Assembly: GCA_964036045.1 (NCBI GenBank)
Contig: OZ038388.1
Coordinates: 4,993,131 to 5,057,130, forward strand
Origin: Eutreptiella sp. 'Long Island Sound 2002'
Taxonomy: Eukaryota > Euglenozoa > Euglenophyceae > Eutreptiales > Eutreptiaceae
Reading direction: 5' to 3'
DNA: 64,000 nt
A model generated the notes under the pieces. It did no database searches and was not told the origin of the DNA. It was given only the letters and a program-made list of their open reading frames with translations. Every line of letters begins with the position of its first letter. Position 1 is the stretch's first letter. The translations under genes were made by a program, and so were the position numbers. Positions 32,401 to 43,504 of this stretch are shown here, in pieces.

Positions 32401-35400
32401 AAATGGCTGATGGCTCAGCAGGTCCTCAAGTCGCGCCAGCCCCTCACGAACATCAGCCGACGCTCCATCATAGGCTTTTTGGGTGGTGGCAAAGCCACAG
32501 CGGTAAACCCCTGCGCAAAAGCGAATACTGCGGCTGCGGCTGTGGATGGGTCTGTGGCTGGGGCTGTGGCGGTGGCTGTGGCTGTGGCTGGGGCTGTGGC
32601 GGTGGCTGTGGATGGGGCTGGGGATGTTGCTGTAGTGGTAGCTGTGGCTGTGGCTGTGGCTGTGGCTGTGGCTGTGGCTGTGGCTGTGGCTGGGGCTGGG
32701 GCTGTGGCTGTGGCTGGGGCTGGGGCTGGGGCTGTGGCTGTGGCTGTGGCTCGGGCTGTGGCTGTGGCTGGAGATGGGGCTGTGGCTGTGGCGGTGGCGG
32801 TGGCTGTGGCTGTGGCTGTGGCAGTGGCTGTGGGTGGGGCTGGGGATATTGCACAAGTGCAGGGCAGCGCGGACGACCACACGGATGTATCAGTGAGTAT
32901 AGCCAGGCGCACGCCCCCACGTGTAGCGGCATGGTGCGGAGAGGGAGCTGATTTATGTGTCCGGTTGGGGTGGCGTGGGTGGGGGGAGGGGCACAGAAAA
33001 GAAACTGCTTAAATGTGTGGGCACGAGCAAAGAGCGGCGGCGCCTGTGAGGGTGGGGAGCGCAATGAGGCAATGCCCCCACCGCAGCCACCCCAAATGCG
33101 AACGGCTGGAAAAACAACGTGTTTGTGTCAACGACACCAAACACCAAACTGGCCTCCGCTAACCAGAGTCGTCGGGCTCTTTCAAGAACAACATTGGTCA
33201 TCGAGATCACTGAAGTGCAGTTGCAGCAGGTGGTGTACTGGTGATTATTGCGGTTCCAGCCCCCTAGAAGTAGATCCGTTGTGCGCTTGCACATTTGAGG
33301 CTCACCATCCACGCACAACACTGTGCCTCAGTGTACCGGTGCCCCGTCGCGGCTACCGTCGGGGCGATGCAACACCGCTGCGTGAAGGAGCCCAAGGCCC
33401 GGGATCCATTGTAACTCCGGGTGGGGGGAGCCTTCAAGCCTATTTCCCACACCCCCTCTTATTGGGCTCTCGGGGCTGGGCCCACCAAATGACCTCACAC
33501 ACAAATTCCAAGAGCCATACCTCAAATGCACAGTGCATCCCCCCACAGGGAAGGGCGCTACATCCACCGGTTCAAACCACCTAACCCTTAGTCGTGCAAG
33601 GGGGCTGCCCCTTTTCGATGCACCTTGACCAGAAATGTTCTCGGAGGCTTCCTAATGGTTGCGGGAGGCTTTTGGCCGCTCGTTGCTACCAGGGCCCCAA
33701 GGAGGTCACATAGTGCACCACACATGTGTGTCTTGGTATGCATATGCAGCAATGTACGTCATTGATGTCACACCGGTTGTTGTTCTAGGATCCTGAAGCA
33801 ATAACGGCAGCCGTAGCCATAGTCACAGTCACACCTACATGAACAGCACCGGGGTCAACAACAGTCACAGAAACTATTAGCGAAAGCAACAGCATGGACC
33901 CATGGACCTGTGCAATGTGCAACTCATGGGAAAGTCCTCTGAGCACGCTGCTGCCTGTCTTCAGCACATGCCTCCATGCCTCAGGGGGAGGGCCATCCAA
34001 GCCTGTTTCCCGACACCCCAACCCCTTATTAGGCTCTCGGGGCTGGGCCCACCAACATGACCCCACACTCTGCGATTCCACTTTCCACACACATTTGACA
34101 GATCATATCTCAAACACATAGTGCCCCCTAGTTGGAGCTACACCCACTGGTTCCTACCCCGTACGATAGTATGCACGAAATTGCCCCACCCCTACCTACC
34201 CCCCCCTACACCCCCCCTACCCCCCCACCCCCTACCTCCCCCCCTACCTTCGGCTCGCTTCGCTCGACGCGGGGGCCAGCCCCCGCACCCCCCTTAAATA
34301 ACATGACTCCTGCGGTGGCCACAGACCGCCTTTTGTGTGTCCCGCCTTCTGTGTGTACCGCCTTGCCTATGGCCCCTTCAATAACAAGACTCCTGCGGTG
34401 GCCACAGGCCGCCTTTTGCGTGTTCCGCCTTGTGTGTGCACCGCCTTCTGTATGCACCGCCTTGCCTGTGGCCCCTTAAATAACAAAACTCCTGCGCTGG
34501 CCACAGACCGCCTTTTGTGTGTTTCGCCTTCTGTATGCACCGCCTTGCCTGTGGCCCCTCCAATAACATGACTCCTGCGGTGGCCACAGACCGCCTTGTG
34601 TGTGCACCGCTTTGTGTATGCCCCACCTTGTGTGTGCACCGCCTTCTGTGTGTATGATCCTACCCCCCCCCTCCCCCCAACCCACCCCATCCCCCCCCCT
34701 ACCCCCCGCTACCTTCTCGACCCCCCCCTACCTCCCCCCCTACTCCCCCCTACCTCCCCCCCTACCCCCCCTACCCCCCCCTACCTCCCCCCCTACCCCC
34801 CCTACTCCCCCCCCTACCTCCAAGGTAGGGGGGGGGGGGCGACTTCGTGCGATATATGCCCATACCCCTAGTGTTTTTCGGGCGGGGGGAGGGTTGCCTC
34901 TTTCTTATGCACTGCAACCAAACTTTTTTGTTGGAGGCCTCCTAATGGTTGTAGGAGGCTTTGGGCTGCTTGTTGCTACCGAGGGGACGGGGGCTGGTAT
35001 GTGCCAAATTTGGAGTGGCAAAATTTGGTGTAGAGAAAATTTGGCTCCAGTTTTTTAAAATGCAATTGAAAAATTTTGGTATAGAATACCGGACACACAT
35101 GCACGACAAGCATAGATGGTGACTAGCAGTTGCTTATTCCTATGGACCTTTGGTTGGTTGCAATTATTTCTTGGAGGCTACTAGGATGCTTGTTGCTCCT
35201 ACAAACATATGGCATCCGCTCCAACTAGCTTGCAAAAAGGTCCTTCCAACAATAACACCTAGAAAAAAGGTACACTTTTGTTGGGCCAAATGGTCCCATT
35301 CCAAATTTCTCCCCTCAAGTACTTCTATTTACATCTATATATATCTATAGGATTTGGTATGCTTACGGGCGATTCTTGGTGCCTTACAGATGCTTTCTGT

Positions 35401-38400
35401 TGCTTGCTTTTAGGTGCTATCGCAAATGATGCTATTGTCGCTTGGTGCTCAAGTCCGCGTGCTGCTGCATGTTGTTCGAGTCTGAGCGGTGCTGGTGCGA
35501 GCAGAAAAAACCACCGCCTTCCCTCCTTTTTCATTCTCTGGGTAGACTTGGTCAGATGGGAACTCAACAGGAGCCGATATGGATGAATGCAAAGAGGCCA
35601 CAACATCAAGAAAATCCGCGCAAAAACAAACAAAACAATAGGTACAGGCCATCACCCGAACACCCTCGCTTCTCATACTTGGAGAAGATCCAATTTTCGA
35701 AATTATCAGCCGTGACCCCAATTGGGCAACTTTCAGAAAAGGTTGGCAAGATTTAGACCCCAAGCAGTGAGGAACCCTCAATAGTACTCTGCCCATTCCC
35801 ACACCCAGCCCCTGTGTGTTCCGCGCCTTTGCCCTCATCCAAACCTTTCGGGAACACATCAGTATGGAAAGTTTGACAGCTTGGCCCTTCGAGCCTATCT
35901 GATACCCCCCCCCACCCCCTTATTCGGACAGGGTTAGAGGGCCCCCTCCCCCGGGGTTGCAATGGACCAGCAGCCCAAAGCCCATCTGTGTGCCTCTGCC
36001 CCAAAGCGGTCTCAGGTGGCAACCAACACACCGTTGTTCACTTTGCTGTAGACCCAATCATTGACCAGGTCTATGTCTGCCGCCAGCGCCGGGGGGTAAA
36101 GGCATCGGCGGCCTTTGGCGGAGCGACTGAACTGCACGGTGCCCAACATCCGCACGATGTCGCTGCTCTCGTTGGACACGATTGTGCGAGACACCGTGTC
36201 CACAAGCAATGGCGCGGTGCAGCGGCCTTTGTACCCGGGGCTCAGGAGGTCATACACCTGCCGAAGGTCCTTGGCCTCAAATATGGGGTCCGGCCGCTCA
36301 TCGGAGAAGGCCCAGCCACCTGTGGTCAGAGCAGGGCGTTTGAGGGGCCGGGGGGGGGGGGGGGCTTGGGAGCCCATTTTCCAAGCCCCCCCCCATTGGC
36401 CTCCCAAGTCTGCCTCCTTACTATGCCTGGGGGGGGGGGGGGTCCTGAGAGGGCGCCCATGGGGGGGGGGGGGGTCCCCAACATACATACCTCAAAGTGA
36501 ACCCCATGGCGTGCTGATCAATTTAAACATACACAAGTGGGGGGCTTTTGTTTTTCTTCAAAAAACCACCCGTCAGCATCGGGAAAAAGCAAACAAAATT
36601 AACTCTTGGACTTGGGAGCCCATTTCCTCAATGCCCCCCCCCCCCCCCACCCACCATCCTAGGGCTCCCGAGCCACCCCCCCTCCCCCAGCAGAGCAAAG
36701 CTCTGGTCGCCCAGGGGCTTGGGAGGACCCTTCCCCAGGTCCCTCACGCTCCTCGATCTTGCACCCGCTGCCGTTGAATCATTGGCTGTGGTGCCATGAT
36801 GCCAGCTAGAAATGACAGCGCTCAGTGGGGATGGCATTGTGTTCCATGAGGGCATGTGTTTGGATTTTTGACCATTCGATTATTCTATTTATCATCTTCT
36901 ATCTACTTACAATATCACTGTGACTTGCATTATCTTAGAATATCACACCATGAGATAGAAGTTGCAGGATCATGATTGGTGTGGACCACAATCAGGGCAT
37001 TGGTGGCACACTACTGCACAAACGCCTGTGAGCCCAATTTGCATGCAAAATGCAGACACATGGGAACCTTCCGATTGCAAGGCAGTGGACTTGTTAGATT
37101 GGATGATGTATGCATTTAAATAAGCATGTGCATGTGTGCCATGGATGGTGGCAGAGGTGCCGGGATGCTTTATTTCACTGTCCCGAGAGCTCTTGCAGTC
37201 AGCTGCCCAGCAGTTCTCACCCCACCAACATCCCCCACTCCCCTGCCCAACACCCTCCCTTCCAACGCTCTCACACGCACCCACAAGCAGCACCTCTCTC
37301 TCCACACATTCTCAGGGACGTGGCGTCCACACCCCTCTGACACTCCACTGCCCGGCAGCTCCCTCTCCATGCATCCACGCACTCGCACACACGTAGTCGC
37401 CACATTGATTTTCATCCCGGACTGAAAGAGGAAAGCACCGTTATGTCGCGGGTTAGTTATGGCCATGTGCCGCAGTACATCGGAGGATGTTAGACAAACG
37501 GACAAGTTCCCGGGCAGCGACCCGCCCCCCCCCCCCCCCTGTGTGACATGCAGTCCATCTGTGGCTTTTTTACGGGCCCTGGACAGTCACCCGTTTACTC
37601 TTCACCGCACGATGCAGCGTCGATCTTCTCCTGAGGGTCCGCCAAAGCCGCTGCCTTGACCCCACCATTTCTGTTTCTCCATCGGCGGCGGGTTGTGGTG
37701 GTCAAGACATTAAGGATCCATACGGCATTAACCTTCGCTCAGCCCCCCCGGCCGGTGGTGTGGCACCTGTGCTGCGGGCCCCCCGGTGGCGGTCGCGACA
37801 ATCACCCCCGCCGGTTTGCGCATGCGAAATCTGGCACTCAGCCCCCCCCCCCCCCCCCCCCCGCCCTTCCAGTATTCACGACATGCCCTTTTCTAAGGTA
37901 GTCGGCATTGGTACCGAGCTGATTTGGCACTTACACGATTTCACAATCAAACATCATAAAACACGAGGGTGTTTCGTGTTGACCTCCTCAGGCACTCCCC
38001 TGCCCAGCACTTCTCTCTCCAAACACTCTCTCACTCCCCCGCAGTGCAATACACAACACGACACAACCCCCCCCCTCCCCCGTCGCAGGAGTGCAGCCAA
38101 CACAAGTCAAGGCACACGCCTCGCGAGGCTTTGATGGGGTCGTCAAGCATTAGCGATGTCGTCACGTGGCCCTCCTCTTCAAGGCCGCGCAGGGCCGATA
38201 CCAGCGCCACTCGGTGGCACCACGGGCACGGGTTGCCTGGAAGAGAGAAGGCACCTGGCGGGACCGAAGGGCGCAGGGAACACAGCAGGACGGGAGGCAG
38301 GGGGCCGCAAGTGGTAGACCGGGCAGAACTCTCTGCTGTGCACGGCATTGGCACTGCGGGGGCCTTGGGGGGGCATTGGGCCCTCACTCCCTCCCCCTCT

Positions 38401-41400
38401 CGTGCCTTCACTCCTCGTCCCCCCACCCCCTGCCCACTCCCTGCGCCATACCCCACCAGAGTTGACACTAGACTCTGGCAATCCGATGGCCGCCGGATGC
38501 GAGGGCAACTCTGCGCCGGAGGCCGCCGGATGCGATCCCTCCCACTGCCAGAGGCTGCAGGATACGATCCCTCCCGCTGCCGGAGGCCGCCGGATGCGAT
38601 CCCTCCCGCTGCCAGAGGCTGCAGGATGCAGTTGTTGTGGAACTTGCGGATGTGCAGTGTTTGAATGGCGCTCTCCCGGGCTTAGGACAAGGTGGCCCAG
38701 CCGCACGCTCCACCGTGACACCCCCGTGCCGGAGGCTGCCGGATGCGACCCAAATCTCAGCCGCAGGCTGCCGGATGCCTGCCGGATGCAGACAAAATCC
38801 TTGCCGGAGTCTAGCATCAACTCTGCCCCCCCCCCCCCCCCCCCTCCCTGCTCCCTCGGCACTTCTGCACAGCGGAGGTGCCACCGACCCCTTGCTCCTG
38901 TGACATTTGGTGCCACTGCATGCCCCTGCGGGCGCCCCGGTTGCAGTCGGATGTAACAGCGCCTTCCCAGGAACACCCCCTTTGACGATGAGATGACAAA
39001 CACAAAATCGGACGAAAATGGTCAGCGTTTCCACATCTCAACCCCCGGAAGAGCTGGTGCAGGGTCACACCCTCGTTATCTCTTCTCGCTCCAGTGTTGG
39101 TCACAACAGCCCAGAGGCGAGCGGTTCCTGGTGCCTTCGCTGTGCTCTGTGTTTACACTACGGAGTCCAGGCATCACCATGGGAGCCTCCACAAACCCCG
39201 GGTCCCCGACCCCATCCCCCTCCCCTCCACCACCACCACCACCACCACCACCACCACCACATGCTCCATCATCACCATCACCCCAACCTCCTCCCCCGAT
39301 ACATCTTCCCCTCCTCTGTGATCTTTTCCTGCTTTCTTGTGGGTGATGCAGCAGCTGCTCTGGGTTCATTGCAGCACCACACGTCTCACCCACCTGACCC
39401 TCACGGATATGACATCGCCTACTGGGGGAGGGGGAAGGAGGGGGGACCAACTTATGATGTTACCCCACCATGGCCACATGGGAGGCAGGCACGAACGTGG
39501 GAGACGTTCTGTGTCTCCTCCACACAGCTTAGGTCATCCCCCTGTGCCTAGACATACCCCCGGGCCAGGGGGTTATGTCCCGCACTGCTCCTCAGCACCA
39601 TCCCAGCGAACAGGGACGGGCATCTACGGTTGGGGCGTAGGACTCCCATCCTGTGCAAGGTGCCCCACATCGGTTCACACACCCTGGTCATCCTGCATCA
39701 CCAGGTCCAGGTTGCTTAGCTTCATCCCACGACCCTGAATTGGGACGGTTGATGGACCGCACTCTGAGTTTCGCGGCCCGGATTCGTGCGGGAGCCCCAA
39801 AACCCACCCACCCACCCACCGCAGACCCCACTCCCCCAGCCCACTCCAGCGGTATCCACCTTAGCAAACGTCTGTTTTTGGGAGAACCCCTCATTGTCGG
39901 CCGACTCCATTTATTGTCTTCTCTGTTCAATACCCTCCTCAAAGGGAAGATCTAGACAGAAAAATGCAAGGAGAACACTGCTGTCACACCAAGAAGCAAA
40001 AATGGGAAATATAACAAGGACGGTTGCGTTGTGCATGACTGGACCCATCTTAGAAACCCCAACGTCGCACACTTAATTTAATACCCTGGGTTTGGCAAAT
40101 CTTCCTCTCCAACACACCATACACAAATGCAGACATCCCCAACCCCCTCACTTTAAGGCGGGCCTGACCCAAATATCTCACCCGAAAGCATAGCTTCCTA
40201 TCAAATCCTCAACACTTTCACTAAGCACAGCGTGGGGTAAAAATCCTTGTACATGCCATGGGTCGACCAAAATCATGCCCCTTGACAACAAGGGTGGGGG
40301 GGGGGGTCCCCAATGGCTTGGGAGGGAGACTCTGGGTGCAGGGGTCATACTTTTTGTTTCATGCTTTTCTCTCGATTTTATACCCTCCATTGAATTCTGA
40401 GCATTTTGAGTCTTCACACAAAATGCAAACCATGCTCTGCCCCCTCACCCCAACACACACAAACACACATGTTGGAGGTGGCAAGAATTCCCGGAGTTTC
40501 GTCCACTGGTGCTCAACGTTTTGGCCATCTCCAGGGAGGGGGACGCCACGAAGGCCTGTAAGAGTGCTGGCGGGCGAGAAGTGGTGTTGGCGCCCTGTAA
40601 GGACAGCCCACCGAGCTGGCAGTCAATCGACGACTGCATACGGTCAACTGCTGGTCGCAGGCACTTAACCGCCGACTGCCGGCAGTTAACCACTAACCGC
40701 TGGCGGTTGATGGCCAATTTTGTGCCCACCAAGCACCGACTGCGGGTGAAGGGCCTATCCTCTTTTCCAGCGACAAACTTCGGATGCATGTATCACTGGA
40801 TGATTAGCTTGGCGTAGTGCCTAGTTGCCTTCTCCGTGTGAGCGTGAGGATGCGCTGGGTCGAGTGTAAATCAACGGGATTTCTGTGAGCCCAGGGGGAG
40901 TACTGGCACCGCGCAGCCCTGCTGTGCGCTGCTTTTGCGGCGAGCACACCCAGACCGCCCTGATGGTTACCCCCACCCAAAATGGCACGCACACGGCGAT
41001 GGGGCGGATACCCAAGTACACATGATAGCGGCCCGACTCCACCGGATGGGCGGCACTGCCAATCTGTTCCTGAAATCCGTACTTTGGCCTGAGGAGGGGA
41101 AAGGGGTGGGTGCAGGGGCTGGGACTGCGAGGGCTGCGGGAAAAGGCATGAGGGGGTGTGAAGGGTGGGAAGTGGGGCACGGAATAGTGGAACATGCAGC
41201 GGTGTGTGTAGAGCAGGGACGGGGGGGGGGGGTTGCAGACAGTAATGGGGCAGTGGGGCGGAGAGCGGTCCAGGCTGCGATGTCGAGGGTGGGGTGCTGA
41301 GTATTGTGTGCTGAGTGATGTGGGGAGTGGTGTGCGGAGTGTTGCGGAGGGTGTGCGGAGTGAAGCATGGAGTGGGACGGCAGCTGATGCGGGGAGCTGC

Positions 41401-42392
41401 AGGCATGTCTTGATGCACTCGCGCGTTTGCACTGGGCATGCGCTAGTGCTCTCTCCCCTGAGCCCCCCCCCGAAAATAATTTAGTGACACCCAACATTTA
41501 GTACCCCCCAAAAATTAGCAGCCCCTTGCCCTATTCAGTGGTCTGCCACAATCAGTACCCCTTTGAGCCTCCTAGAAGCAAACGGAACATGAACACGTCG
41601 AGGGCACACTTTCAGGAAACTGCAGAGGTCACCCGAAGAATGCAGTACGTTGCATCTGCTTCTTCACATCGGAAACACCTGCACAGGCATGGGCTACGAC
41701 TGCAGCAGATGGGGCATTGATTCCATGCAGCCAACAGAAAAGGAGAACTGAATGACAGGCGAAAATAATATGCAGCAGCCCAAAAATAGTACCCCCCTGG
41801 CCTTGTTGAGCCTTCGGCCGAAATCAGTACCCCAGGTTACTAACTTTTTGGGGGGGGGGGGGGGGCGTTGATAGAGCCATGCAACCTTGGCCCCATGGGG
41901 GGGGGGGGGGCGTAGCAACGGGCCATACGCCGACTTCCTCCCACTTTCCAGCCAATTTCAGGGGGGGAGGGGGGGGGGGGGGGCAGACCCCAACATATAT
42001 GGCTTAAAATGACCGCCTCATCGCGCTGATCATTTTCTGGTATGTATGTTGGGAAAAATTTCGCTTGGCCCTCCAGCTCCGAGCCTCCTACGCAACGCTA
42101 CCCTCTCGCCCAGGACTTTCCATGCCTTCTGCCCGTCACCAAGCCCTCTTGAGTGTGGGGCACGGGATGTGGGTATTGCCAGTCGACTGCCTCCGGCCTC
42201 TCGGCTCTGCGCCTGCAAATACCCATCAATACCTCTGGTACGCCCCGGTTTTGTCCTGAGGGGCCAGCTCGGCCATCATGCGCGACCACACAAAGCGCCA
42301 GCCCGCCTTGACAGTGCCCACGAACACGCCCTGGGGCACCAGCCCTCCCGCCAACTCCAGCAGGTTGAACCCCTTGTCCACATTCGCAGCAC
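29179..42392 (-). CDS. Glutathionyl-hydroquinone reductase (ECM4-like, xi-class GST), six exons
   Basis: Exons 42392-42233, 41088-41012, 38236-38120, 36319-36032, 32510-32377 and 29484-29179 join in frame to about 359 residues plus an undefined N-terminus. The family uses a thioredoxin-fold Cys to reduce glutathionyl-hydroquinones with GSH. Seen here: the GST N-domain with GRYHVYLG and NPCPWCHRV (catalytic Cys codon 38228-38226), the family signature KASRGGW-x-F, PDPIFEAKDLRQVYD, the GSH-site NESSDIVRMLG, then DLVNDWVYSKVNNGVYRCGFATT and GDVLTEADVRLLPT, RFDAVY. Introns are 1144, 2775, 1800, 3521 and 2892 nt; four are GT-AG and the third is GC-AG. The frame stays open upstream of exon 1 to 42543 with an acid-free, Arg/Ser-containing stretch that could be a plastid or mitochondrial transit peptide, but the acceptor at 42393 would instead imply an unseen first exon. 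Confidence 0.92.
30007..30391. mobile_element. 385-bp MITE-like element with ~43-bp terminal inverted repeats
   Basis: The left end (CGGGCTTGCAATTGAGGG, then a G run and ATAGAGCCCCC) matches the reverse complement of the right end (CGGGCTTGCAAGTGAGGG, then a G run and ATAGAGCCCCC). It lies in intron 5 of the GHR gene. No clear target duplication and no ORF. Confidence 0.65.
30584..30684 (-). CDS. Candidate orphan exon inside GHR intron 5
   Basis: Acceptor-like ACAATGCAG and donor-like CGAG|GTATTC bound 101 nt that read VGNVADLDYVLRGANALVRV then TEGTVFVRRWASR in one frame. The residues look protein-like but match no family I recognise. The GHR protein is complete without it and its phases do not allow cassette inclusion, so it would belong to another transcript or to an inserted gene fragment. 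Confidence 0.25.
31129..31648 (+). repeat. Repeat R3: two tandem ~266-bp units
   Basis: Units start at 31129 and 31395 with aatcgtcatttcg, share ggggtcctcagccccc, gtgtgacattccgtc, ggccctggacagtcac and end ggcgccca. The first unit carries a 21-base C run. Partial copies occur at 37541-37621 and 54903-55020. Confidence 0.85.
32377..32510 (-). CDS. GHR exon 5 (134 nt)
   Basis: Acceptor TTTTGCGCAG|GG and donor GGAG|GTACGT. Encodes VYRCGFATTQKAYDG ... LLSHQPFLCGDVLTE. The intron end just upstream is a GTGGCT-type hexamer array (32528-32846). Confidence 0.9.
32528..32846 (+). repeat. (GTGGCT)n hexanucleotide array
   Basis: Roughly 50 units of tgtggc/tggggc variants. Being a hexamer it leaves all frames periodic and mostly open (Gly-Cys, Ala-Val, Ser-His peptides). 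It ends 18 bases from the acceptor of GHR exon 5, on the intron side. Confidence 0.97.
33423..33575 (+). repeat. Repeat R5, copy 1
   Basis: Shares ggctctcggggctgggccca and flanking blocks (caagcctatttccc, atacctcaaa, catccaccggttc) with 33979-34160. Confidence 0.7.
33979..34160 (+). repeat. Repeat R5, copy 2
   Basis: Direct, diverged copy of 33423-33575, including the ggctctcggggctgggccca core. Confidence 0.7.
34290..34660 (+). repeat. 80-100-bp tandem repeat with nested 16-bp units
   Basis: Units begin aataacatgactcctgcggt at about 34297, 34380, 34479 and 34562; each contains ccgccttttgtgtgt-type subunits repeated two to four times. Confidence 0.85.
34661..34835 (+). repeat. C-rich (CCCCTAC)n tract ending in a perfect hairpin
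   Basis: Runs of four to eight C separated by TA, then CCCCCCCCTACCT (34807-34819), loop CCA, and its exact complement AGGTAGGGGGGGG (34823-34835). Confidence 0.8.
36032..36319 (-). CDS. GHR exon 4 (288 nt)
   Basis: Acceptor GACCACAG|GTGGCTGG and donor AACG|GTGTGT. Encodes GWAFSDERPDPIFEAKDLRQ through NESSDIVRML to DWVYSKVNNG, the GSH-binding part and the start of the helical domain. Confidence 0.9.
36457..36535 (+). repeat. Foldback repeat R2, copy 1
   Basis: A G run then CCCCAACATACATACCTCAA ... TGATCA ... ACATACACAA. It lies about 140 bp from GHR exon 4, in intron 3. Other copies are at 41960-42052 and 53376-53467. Confidence 0.7.
38120..38236 (-). CDS. GHR exon 3 (117 nt), catalytic CPWC
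   Basis: Acceptor CTCTTCCAG|GC; encodes GNPCPWCHRVALVSALRG ... DDPIKASRG. The donor is GCGAG|GCGTGT: only a GC donor at 38119-38118 gives the in-frame join to GGWAF in the next exon. Confidence 0.85.
38490..38800 (+). repeat. ~32-bp minisatellite
   Basis: Units like ggccgccggatgcgatccct and gaggctgcaggatgc alternate; shortened units (gctgccggatgc) follow. It lies in GHR intron 2. Confidence 0.8.
39224..39260 (+). repeat. (CCA)n microsatellite
   Basis: About 12 CCA units within GHR intron 2. Confidence 0.95.
41012..41088 (-). CDS. GHR exon 2 (77 nt)
   Basis: Acceptor CCTCAG|GCC and donor TTGG|GTATCC. Encodes PKYGFQEQIG ... GRYHVYLG, the strand leading into the catalytic motif. Phase 2 in and phase 1 out match the neighbours. 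Confidence 0.85.
41960..42052 (+). repeat. Foldback repeat R2, copy 2
   Basis: CCCCAACATATATGGC and the near complement GGTATGTATGTTGGG flank TTAAAATGAC ... GATCATTTT, giving a hairpin of about 65 bp next to a G run. It lies in GHR intron 1. Confidence 0.75.
42233..42392 (-). CDS. GHR exon 1 (first recognised)
   Basis: Encodes NVDKGFNLLELAGGLVPQG through RMMAELAPQDKTGAYQR. Ends CAGAG|GTATTG. Possible acceptor CCGTCAG at its start; the frame is also open up to a methionine codon at 42543, which may be the real start. Confidence 0.8.
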
Positions 42393-43219
42393 CTGACGGC
42401 ACACACAATGGGCAGCCACTCAACAGACGGGGTTGTAGAGGCGCATAGATGCTCTGGAAGGGCCGGCGGTGTACGCACCGGATTGTTGTGCACGGGGCCG
42501 GGACTATGCATCCTACTGATTGGAGGTGACAATTACCGTGCAACCGCTGGAATTTCGCGGAACACTAATTGTTGCGTTGGACGATTTTAAGAATTTTATT
42601 GACGCAGAATCAATTTATTCGTTGAATTCTTTTCCGTGCAGAAGCAGTCGTCCGTGCCCAAAGAATCGAACCTTTCCGCAAATTTGTTTGATATTTTGGA
42701 TGGCACTGGGCAGGACATGAGACAGGGCCGTGTCAGGCCGAGCGCCCGTGCGATGGGCGCAAAGGAGATGGGCCCCCGACGGAAAACGCGCCTCCCCAAG
42801 ACTCACGCCACCTGCGGCACATTGCCTCGTGTTTGACATACTCATTACGGGTTCTCTCTGTTGTACTTGGCTTGCAAGAGGGGGGGGGGGGGGGCTCGGC
42901 GGATGCAGGGACCTCCACTCACGGGGGGCTCAAATGAGCTGCAAGGGGGTACAGTGCGCTTAGGAGGGGGATGTTGGGAGGGCACAGAGGACACGAGACG
43001 GGGGCTGGGGCAGGGGTTCGGGGCCTTTAAAGCCGAGGAAATGTGCCGGTTGGTGCTTCCGGGTGTGCGCACTCGTTCAGGCTTCGGGCATCTGCTGCAC
43101 TGTGTTTGTCCCCCGACGGCCAGCCCACGCCACGTCCGGCAACAAGAGGTTGGAAGAAACAAGCAGGGGACGACCGCATGTGACGCAGTCGGCGCCCGCA
43201 GAGGAGTGGACGCCAGGGG

Positions 43220-43504
43220 CAGGGATGTATTAGAACGGCCGTGCCTCCCCTCGCCCCTCCTCCCCTTCCAATGTTTGAGGCTGACCATGGTGGGGCGGCC
43301 AGGCCCGGTCCTTGTATGCGACCCTCCCCAGCCCCCCCCCCCCCCAGTTTTGACAGATAGCTGGGGGGTGGGTCGCATCAGGACTGGTTGTAGTCGCCCA
43401 CGCGTGAGGCTGACAGCCGAAATTTTGCTTCGGCGCCTTCGGCCCCAAGAGGATTTAAGCTGAAAGATTTTCGGCCCGCCTTCGGCGGGGACCATAGGGG
43501 GACC
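43220..43504 (-). repeat. Dispersed repeat R8, copy 2 (inverted, interrupted)
   Basis: Reverse-complement counterpart of 26938-27091. Alignment is broken by 43286-43404, an insertion flanked by a 10-bp duplication. Confidence 0.75.
43286..43404. mobile_element. 119-bp mini-transposon with 10-bp target duplication
   Basis: TGAGGCTGAC occurs on both sides (43276-43285 and 43405-43414) and once in the uninterrupted copy near 27011-27020. The insert is an imperfect inverted repeat (TGCGACCCTCCCCAGC against TGCGACCCACCCCCCAGC). A 9-10-bp duplication suggests a Mutator-like family, which is inference. Confidence 0.8.

Noticed and set aside
32403-33064. Gly-Cys, Ala-Val and Ser-His repeat frames over the hexamer array
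   Set aside because: Product of a 6-bp simple repeat on both strands within an intron.
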